From: an uncultured Arenimonas sp.
Lineage (GTDB): Bacteria; Pseudomonadota; Gammaproteobacteria; Xanthomonadales; Xanthomonadaceae
Reading direction: 5' to 3'
Assembly (NCBI GenBank): GCA_946885815.1
Contig: CAMPHE010000043.1
Span: forward strand, 1 to 9,953
DNA: 9,953 bases
Shown here piece after piece: positions 6,160 to 9,953 of the stretch (positions within the stretch are counted from its first letter, which is position 1; every line of letters starts with the position of its first letter). The position numbers were made by a program, and so were the translations under genes. The notes beneath the pieces were generated by a model. The model worked only from the letters and a program-made list of their open reading frames with translations. It searched no databases and had not been told where the DNA came from.

Positions 6160-7050
6160 TCAGTCCGGGACCGCCACCGGCGGCTCGCCGCCGCGCACGC
6201 GTTCGCGATGGATCAGGTACAGGCCGCTGGCGACGATGATGCCGGCGCCGACGAACGTCCACCCGTCGGGAAGCGCGCGCCAGACCAGCCAGTCGAGCCC
6301 GAGCCCCCACGCCAGCGCGCTGTATTCGAACGGCGCGATCACCGACGCCTCGCCGGCCCGGAACGCCTCGGTGATCGCCACCTGCCCGGCGAAACCGGTC
6401 ACGCCGACGGCCGCGATCACCCACGCATCCTCCGGCCGCAACGCGACCCAGCCTGCGAACGCGAGCGCGCCGGCGCCCGCGGCCGTCATCGCCGTCATCC
6501 AGAACACCATGCTCTGCGCGCTGTCGGTGCGGTGCAGCACGCGCACGGTGATCGCCGACAGCGCATAACCGACCGCGGAGCCGAGCACGGCCAGGCCCGC
6601 CCAGGTGAGCACGCCTTCGCCCGTCGGCCGCAGCACGACCAGCACGCCGACCAGGCCGACGCCGATCGCCGCCCACCGCCGCGGCCCGACGTGTTCGCCG
6701 AGCAGCGGCACCGACAGCGCGGTGATCAGCAGCGGCGCGATGAAGAACAGCGCGTAGGCGCCGGTCAGCGGCATGTGCCTGAGCGCGTATGCGAACGCCG
6801 CGAGCATGCCGATCGACAGCGCGCCGCGCAGCAGGTGCAAGGGCCAGCGGATCCGCCACAGCGTGCCGGCGGCACCGGTCCACAGCACCCACGCGATCAC
6901 CAGCGGCAGCGCCGACAGCCCGCGGATCGCGGCCACCTGCATCGGCGGGTAGTACGCGGACAGGTGTTTCAGCCCGCCGTCCATCAGCGAGAACAGCCCG
7001 ACGGCGAGAAGCATCGCGACGACGCCGCGCAGATTGTTCGTTCCGGTCAT
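6160..7050 (-). CDS. DMT-family (EamA) inner-membrane transporter
   Basis: A 296-residue protein with about ten hydrophobic segments in two repeated halves of five, the normal size and design for EamA/DMT exporters. The first half ends in YALFFIAPLLITALSVPLLGEHV (about 98-120), the standard EamA helix 4 and cytoplasmic turn. The second half repeats it as EASVIAPFEYSALAWGLGLDW followed by WTFVGAGIIVASGLYLIHRE. The N-terminal helix has the usual GLFSLMDGGLKHLS. Family members export or take up amino acids, nucleosides or S-adenosylmethionine; the overall look is closest to SAM-uptake-like members, but the substrate cannot be assigned. The ATG at 7050 lacks a Shine-Dalgarno; instead a 6-bp hairpin (CGGCGA/TCGCCG, 7052-7066) fills the 18-nt gap after the upstream gene, hinting at translational coupling. 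Confidence 0.92.
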   Translation of the reverse strand: MTGTNNLRGVVAMLLAVGLFSLMDGGLKHLSAYYPPMQVAAIRGLSALPLVIAWVLWTGAAGTLWRIRWPLHLLRGALSIGMLAAFAYALRHMPLTGAYALFFIAPLLITALSVPLLGEHVGPRRWAAIGVGLVGVLVVLRPTGEGVLTWAGLAVLGSAVGYALSAITVRVLHRTDSAQSMVFWMTAMTAAGAGALAFAGWVALRPEDAWVIAAVGVTGFAGQVAITEAFRAGEASVIAPFEYSALAWGLGLDWLVWRALPDGWTFVGAGIIVASGLYLIHRERVRGGEPPVAVPD

Positions 7051-7068
7051 GCGGCGATTGTCGCCGGA

Positions 7069-7467
7069 TCAGGGCCACGGCGGGTGCATCTGCATCGCCA
7101 GCCACGCGGCGGCGGCGCGCGCGTCGGAAAAACTCCGCACGCGCAGCCCGCGGTGCGACGCGACGTGCTCGAACGTGCGCTCGGGCAGCAGCAGGTGCGG
7201 CGCGACGAGGACCGCGATGGGCACCTCCGGCGGCCACGCCCCGGCCATCCGCAGGCCGAGGCGCAGCTGGTCGGCGGCGCCGACCACGTCGCCGGTGTCG
7301 GTGAGGTCGACGAGCGCCGCGCGCACGCCGTCGGCGCGGCAGCAGCCGGCCACCTCGGCGAGCCACGCCTGCAGCGTCTCCACGTGCAGCGCGCCGCGGA
7401 TGCGGCACAGCAGCCAGTGCCCGCGGCGCATCATCGACAGGCTGGGCGGTTCGTCGCGGACGCGCAT
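7069..7467 (-). CDS. Small protein, possible SpoIIAA/STAS-like fold
   Basis: A 132-residue soluble protein with no signal peptide. The strand-helix alternation is WLLCRIRGALHVETLQAWLAEV, then RAALVDLTDT, then VPIAVLVAP, then LRVRSFSDARAAAAWLA. This resembles SpoIIAA/STAS-like proteins, in which a first beta strand, an early helix, a buried VDL strand, and a final F-x-D-x-x-x-A-x-x-W-L helix are typical. The usual phosphorylatable Ser is not evident, and the assignment rests on pattern alone. The start at 7467 is supported by GGGAG at 7475-7479 (7-nt spacer); a longer frame reaching 7548 adds an implausible Arg/Ala leader. A -10-like TGCAAT (7497-7502) lies 29 nt upstream. The stop is 18 nt before the EamA start, so the two genes are probably co-transcribed. 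Confidence 0.72.
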   Translation of the reverse strand: MRVRDEPPSLSMMRRGHWLLCRIRGALHVETLQAWLAEVAGCCRADGVRAALVDLTDTGDVVGAADQLRLGLRMAGAWPPEVPIAVLVAPHLLLPERTFEHVASHRGLRVRSFSDARAAAAWLAMQMHPPWP

Positions 7468-7568
7468 CGCTGGTCTCCCGGTGGCTGCCCGGGGCCATTG
7501 CAGCGCCGCGCGCCGGCGCGCGGGATCGGCGGACGCCGCGGCGAACACGTCGAAAACCCCACCGCCGC

Positions 7569-7676
7569 CGTAGGCGCCGCTGTAGGAGCGGCTGTAGGAG
7601 CGGCTTCAGCCGCGATTCGACGCATGCCGGCCGCCGCCACGAAGCCAGCGCTTTCGCGGCTGAAGCCGCTCCTACA
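7569..7676. repeat. REP-like inverted pair with tandem 12-mers
   Basis: Two copies of a 23-bp element lie head to head: 7593-7615 (TGTAGGAGCGGC then TTCAGCCGCGA) and its perfect reverse complement at 7654-7676, separated by 38 bp. Each contains its own small palindrome, GCGGCT-TC-AGCCGC (7600-7613 in the first copy). Just before the first copy the 12-mer TGTAGGAGCGGC is repeated at 7581-7592, and a degenerate version CGTAGGCGCCGC at 7569-7580, making three tandem 12-mers. The core resembles the GTAGGAG-type REP sequences of Pseudomonas, Stenotrophomonas and Xanthomonas, and the inverted pair has the form of a REPIN. Such units are normally mobilised in trans by RAYT transposases; none is in this window. 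The pair fills the gap between the DUF4124-type gene and the SpoIIAA-like gene. Confidence 0.88.
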
Positions 7677-8190
7677 CGTCGGCGGCGGGGGGCGCGGGGG
7701 TTTCCGTCGGATTGCCGATCGGGTCGCGGCACTGGTCGATGACCCAGTTGCGCAGGCGGGCGCGCTGGGTTTCGCTCAGGCTCAGCCATTCCTTCGCGTT
7801 CGCGGCGTCGGCGAATTCGTGCGCGAGCGTGCATTCGCTCTTGCGCTCGGGCCGTGCACCGGCGGGGTCGGCGGCACGCGCGCGCGCTTCCTCGTCGCGC
7901 AGCAGCAGTTCCTCGATGCGGGCCTGGCGCGCGAGCCGGGCCTGTTCGGCATCGCGTTCCGCCTCGGCCGCGGCGAGCGCGGCGCGGGCGGCGAGCTCCT
8001 CGGCGCTCGGCCCGGGCTCGGGCGTGGTTTCGCGCTGCCAGACCTGGGTCGCGCCGCGGGGACAGGGTTCGGACTGGATCGTGATCGCCCCGCCCGCGTC
8101 GCACTTGTAGAGCGACTCGGCGGCGACCGGCGCCGCCTGCAGCGCGAGCGCGACGGGCAGCACGAGAGCGAGTTGATGGAGGTGGCGCAT
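7672..8190 (-). CDS. Secreted DUF4124-type protein with coiled coil
   Basis: A 172-residue exported protein. Residues 1-24 are a signal peptide (VALALQAAPVAA before ESL). Residues about 26-55 match the DUF4124 N-terminal pattern: LYKCDAGGAITIQSEPCPRG, with C30 and C43. Residues about 63-107 are an Ala/Glu/Arg-rich helix likely to be a coiled coil. The C-terminal part has two more Cys (C120, C154) in CTLAHEFADAANAKEWLSLSETQRARLRNWVIDQC, a helical pair. The N-terminal and C-terminal Cys pairs fit periplasmic disulphides. Function is unknown. Two ATGs (8196 and 8190) are possible; I chose 8190, with GGA at 8197-8199. A -10-like TAAGCT lies 31 nt upstream, beyond a strong terminator, so it starts its own unit. 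Its TAG stop is the first TAG of the REP copy at 7654-7676. Confidence 0.85.
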   Translation of the reverse strand: MRHLHQLALVLPVALALQAAPVAAESLYKCDAGGAITIQSEPCPRGATQVWQRETTPEPGPSAEELAARAALAAAEAERDAEQARLARQARIEELLLRDEEARARAADPAGARPERKSECTLAHEFADAANAKEWLSLSETQRARLRNWVIDQCRDPIGNPTETPAPPAADV

Positions 8191-8221
8191 GGGCATTCCG
8201 GCGGCGACGGACTCGGGCGAC

Positions 8222-8227
8222 AGCTTA
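8222..8227 (-). promoter_or_regulatory. Candidate -10 element (TAAGCT) of the DUF4124-type gene
   Basis: TAAGCT on the minus strand lies 31 nt before the ATG at 8190 and immediately downstream of the intrinsic terminator of the previous gene. No clear -35. Confidence 0.35.
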
Positions 8228-8238
8228 GCGCCCCGCCC

Positions 8239-8269
8239 GAAGAAAGACGCCCGGCCGAAGCCGGGCGTC
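8239..8269 (-). terminator. Rho-independent terminator of the BON gene
   Basis: On the minus strand GACGCCCGGC, a TTCG loop and GCCGGGCGTC form a perfect 10-bp stem (8246-8269) closed by the extra-stable C(UUCG)G tetraloop. TTTCTTC follows (8239-8245). It lies 34 nt past the BON stop codon and insulates the downstream DUF4124-type gene. No T-run is present on the plus-strand side. Confidence 0.9.
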
Positions 8270-8303
8270 AGAGTGGACCGCGGGATGAAACGGGTCCGGA
8301 CGA

Positions 8304-9329
8304 TCAGTGCTTGCCGGTCGACGTGCCCCCGCTCGCACCCGTCGCCGTGCCGCTGCGGCCGGAGGTCGACGTCGAACGCGACGCGGAGGACGTGGACGAG
8401 TCGTCCATGCCCCGCGGCCGCACCGACAGCTGGTTGCGGATCTCGCCGACGCCGCCGCACTGCTCGACCATGTCCTCGATGCGGTGCTTCAGCCGGCGGT
8501 CGGTGACCGAGCCTTCCAGCGTCACCACGCCACCGCTGACCTGCACGCTGACGTCGCTGGCATCGATCCAGTGGTCGTCCGTCAGCCGCTCGCAGATGTC
8601 GTCCTGCAGCCGTTCGTCCGAACGCTGCCAGCCCTTCGGCCCGGTGCCGCGGAAGCTGCGCCCGCCCTGCGTGCGCTCGCCGTACTGCCCGCCGCCCGGC
8701 ATCGGGCGCTGGCCGCGGAACTGGCCGCTCGACTGGCTGTACTGGTTGCCGTAGCCGCCGTACTGCTGGTCGCTGTAGCCGCGGCCGCCGAAGCCCTGCC
8801 CGCTGCCGAAATCGGTGCCGTCGCGGCCGCCCTGGCCCCAGTAGTTCTGGCCGCCGAAGCCCTGCTCGCGCGAGCGGTTCGCGCCCGGCCCGTACGATTC
8901 GCGCGACGGGCGCTGTCCGCCCATCTGCCGCTGGCGATAACCCTCGCCACCGCGATGGCCGCCGCCATAGCCGCCACCGTAATTGGCCGCGCTGCCGTGG
9001 CCCTGGCCACCGCCGAAGTCCCGCTGGTTCACGGAACCGCGCGGGCGCTGGTCGGCGCTGTAATCGCGCTCGCCGCCCCAGCTGTAGTCTTCACCGCCGT
9101 ATTCGGCTTCGCGGAACGACCGGCCGCCGGCGCCCTGGCCGAAGCCGCGGTCACCGTAGGAACCGTATTCGGCGTATTCGCCGCCGCGCGTGCCGAGGTC
9201 GCGCTGGTCCCAGTCGCGGGCCGACGCCGCCTCGCGCGCATAGCGATCGTCGCGGTCGCGCATGGAGCGCTCGCGCATCTCGTCGCCGTGATAGCCGCCG
9301 GTGGATTCGTTGCGATATCGCTGGTTCAT
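8304..9329 (-). CDS. BON-domain protein with long Gly/Tyr/Arg/Gln-rich disordered region
   Basis: A 341-residue protein with no signal peptide. Residues 1-44 are charged and hydrophilic. Residues about 45-232 are low complexity, rich in Gly, Tyr, Arg, Gln and Ser, with repeated GGY, GYG, RGG-like and QGFGG motifs (for example ANYGGGYGGGHRGGEGY at 115-131 and QYGGYGNQYSQSSGQFRG at 189-206). Residues about 237-305 are a BON domain: LQDDICERLTDDHWIDASDV, then VQVSGGVVTLEGSVTDRRLKHRIEDMVE. A Ser/Thr/Gly-rich tail ends in STGKH. BON domains in OsmY and BamC-like proteins are thought to bind lipid or membranes, but those carry export signals and this one does not. The start at 9329 is fixed by a strong AAGGAG with a 6-nt spacer; the frame's extension to 9479 lacks support. 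It is preceded by a sigma-54 promoter match. Confidence 0.9.
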   Translation of the reverse strand: MNQRYRNESTGGYHGDEMRERSMRDRDDRYAREAASARDWDQRDLGTRGGEYAEYGSYGDRGFGQGAGGRSFREAEYGGEDYSWGGERDYSADQRPRGSVNQRDFGGGQGHGSAANYGGGYGGGHRGGEGYRQRQMGGQRPSRESYGPGANRSREQGFGGQNYWGQGGRDGTDFGSGQGFGGRGYSDQQYGGYGNQYSQSSGQFRGQRPMPGGGQYGERTQGGRSFRGTGPKGWQRSDERLQDDICERLTDDHWIDASDVSVQVSGGVVTLEGSVTDRRLKHRIEDMVEQCGGVGEIRNQLSVRPRGMDDSSTSSASRSTSTSGRSGTATGASGGTSTGKH

Positions 9330-9335
9330 CTCGAA

Positions 9336-9341
9336 CTCCTT
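9336..9341 (-). promoter_or_regulatory. Strong ribosome binding site AAGGAG
   Basis: AAGGAG on the minus strand ends 6 nt before the ATG at 9329 and is the best Shine-Dalgarno in the window. It fixes the BON start and predicts efficient translation. Confidence 0.9.
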
Positions 9342-9391
9342 TTCCTGTTCGTGTCGGGGAAAGCGAAACGTGGTTCGCCCGGGCAGGAACG

Positions 9392-9408
9392 ATGCAATCG
9401 ACGTGCCA
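9392..9408 (-). promoter_or_regulatory. Sigma-54 (RpoN) -24/-12 promoter of the BON gene
   Basis: Reading the minus strand, TGGCACG (9408-9402), four bases TCGA, then TTGCAT (9397-9392) match the sigma-54 consensus TGGCACG-N4-TTGCW exactly, with the correct GG-to-GC spacing. Transcription would start near 9382, giving a leader of about 50 nt ahead of AAGGAG. Activity would require a bacterial enhancer-binding protein. Confidence 0.82.
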
Positions 9409-9505
9409 TGCGATGCGGCGACGGGTCCGGGCGGAAACCGGCGTGGCGATGCGCCGCGACGCGCGCGCGTGCGTGCCATGCCACCGCGTCGCGGCGCGCC
9501 GGCGC

Positions 9506-9531
9506 GTAATCGCGGCGAACCCGTGTAATCG
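9506..9531. promoter_or_regulatory. Candidate activator-binding repeats (GTAATCG x2)
   Basis: GTAATCG occurs at 9506-9512 and 9525-9531, 19 bp apart, which places both on nearly the same face of the helix. The first is inside CGCG-TAAT-CGCG (9503-9514). The pair is about 125-150 bp from the predicted BON start and about 140-165 bp from the predicted lipoprotein start, the usual range for sigma-54 enhancer sites. The activator is not identifiable. Confidence 0.4.
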
Positions 9532-9645
9532 ATTCGCCCCCTGCGCGGCCGCTCGCGTGCACGCCGGCTTCATGCGGGGCCGCCGACGGCGGCCGGGCGA
9601 CCGCTCGTCGGCGATTTCGTAACCCTTCGCCGGCGGCGGACGCGA

Positions 9646-9662
9646 TGGCACCGCACTTGCAT
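9646..9662 (+). promoter_or_regulatory. Sigma-54 (RpoN) -24/-12 promoter of the right-edge lipoprotein gene
   Basis: TGGCAC (9646-9651), five bases CGCAC, then TTGCAT (9657-9662) match the sigma-54 consensus core TGGCAC-N5-TTGCW without mismatch; only the G after TGGCAC is replaced by C. Transcription would start near 9672, 24 nt before the ATG at 9696. It is oriented divergently from the BON promoter. Confidence 0.82.
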
Positions 9663-9695
9663 CACCCACCGTCCGACCCCGCGCCCGGATCCGCC

Positions 9696-9953
9696 ATGAA
9701 AGCCGTCTTCCCGACCCTGCTGATCGGGCTCTCGCTCGCCGCCTGTCGCGGCGACGAGCCGGACGAGGCGCCCCCGGTCGGTCGGGCCGCGGTACCGGCG
9801 GTGGCGATGCTCGACCCGCTGGCGCCGATGACCACGCCCGATCCGTTCGCCGACGCCGACACCGCCGCGCGCGCGGTGCTCGACGCGGCATGGACGGCGT
9901 GCGGCGGCGCCGGTGGCTTCGGCCGCGGTCATCGCCGCGTCGTAGGCGATGAA
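9696..9953 (+). CDS. Lipoprotein of unknown function (3' end outside window)
   Basis: The frame is open from the ATG at 9696 to the right edge, giving the first 86 residues. Residues 1-16 are a short lipoprotein signal peptide (MKAVFPTLLIGLSLAA) ending in the lipobox LAAC with the lipidated Cys at 17. RGDEPDEAPP follows; the Arg at +2 is compatible with outer-membrane sorting. Residues about 30-60 are a Pro/Ala/Asp-rich linker. The visible part of the mature domain has DAAWTACGGAGGFGRGHRRV, with a Cys at 69. I recognise no family. The ribosome binding site is weak (GGA at 9687-9689). The signal peptide and the sigma-54 promoter match upstream together support the start. It diverges from the BON gene. 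Confidence 0.75.
   Translation, partial: MKAVFPTLLIGLSLAACRGDEPDEAPPVGRAAVPAVAMLDPLAPMTTPDPFADADTAARAVLDAAWTACGGAGGFGRGHRRVVGDE

Larger units (their letters stand above)
9330..9695. other. Divergent intergenic regulatory region (366 bp)
   Basis: This is the only gap over 300 bases. It holds two divergent sigma-54 promoter matches, a pair of GTAATCG repeats between them, the BON leader with its strong ribosome binding site, a 7-bp hairpin at 9578-9594 (GGCCGCC/GGCGGCC, 3-nt loop, no T-run), a 12-bp palindrome at 9495-9506, and a second CGTGCCATGC at 9472-9481, exactly 70 bp from the copy inside the BON promoter. Open frames here are Arg- or Cys-rich and lack ribosome binding sites, so I see no gene. 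Confidence 0.75.

Noticed and set aside
5780..8104. 774-residue minus-strand frame
   Set aside because: Arg/Ala-rich alternate frame across three real genes and the REP pair; no domain or start signal.
6208..8754. 848-residue plus-strand frame
   Set aside because: Antisense shadow of the EamA, SpoIIAA-like, DUF4124-type and BON genes; composition is Arg/His/Gln-rich and no domain is visible.
9330..9479. Upstream extension of the BON frame to an ATG at 9479
   Set aside because: The extra 50 residues are Arg/Ala-rich, would cover the sigma-54 promoter, and the internal start has a strong AAGGAG.
9578..9594. 7-bp hairpin GGCCGCC/GGCGGCC
   Set aside because: No T-run and no gene ends nearby; such stems are expected by chance at this GC content.

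Overview
The window is very GC-rich, tightly packed gamma-proteobacterial chromosomal DNA. It most resembles the Lysobacteraceae/Xanthomonadaceae (Lysobacter/Luteimonas-like). I base this on the base composition, the TGTAGGAGCGGC-type REP element, and the mix of NlpE-like, TonB-like, MipA/OmpV, YceH and DUF4124-type proteins. The assignment is an inference from recognition, not a database match. I see no mobile element, CRISPR array, tRNA or rRNA.

Layout, left to right. A secreted protein of unknown function runs off the left edge (minus). An NlpE-domain lipoprotein (minus) is followed by a divergent TonB-like protein and a MipA/OmpV outer-membrane protein (both plus). This first block is cell-envelope biology. 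Next are a membrane-bound GGDEF diguanylate cyclase and a HAD hydrolase (both minus), with yceH diverging from the HAD gene on the plus strand. Then, all on the minus strand, come an unrecognised lipoprotein, a DMT/EamA transporter, a small protein with a possible SpoIIAA/STAS-like fold, a DUF4124-type secreted protein with a REP pair at its 3' end, and a cytoplasmic BON-domain protein with a long disordered Gly/Tyr/Arg/Gln-rich region. A plus-strand lipoprotein gene runs off the right edge.

The strongest find is in the only large intergenic region (9330-9695). Two divergent sites match the sigma-54 (RpoN) -24/-12 consensus exactly in their TGGCAC-N5-TTGCA core. One faces the BON gene and the other the lipoprotein gene. 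Between them, at a distance typical of upstream activator sites, are two direct GTAATCG repeats 19 bp apart. This predicts a shared enhancer for a sigma-54 activator driving a two-sided regulon of a BON/low-complexity protein and an envelope lipoprotein.

Other signals are: a 13-bp perfect hairpin that buries the Shine-Dalgarno of the MipA gene; REP 12-mers that supply the TAG stop codons of two separate genes; overlapping divergent promoters between the HAD gene and yceH; and a recurring TAnnnT -10-like hexamer 25-31 nt upstream of six start codons. Two tail-to-tail junctions have gaps of 0 and 2 bp.
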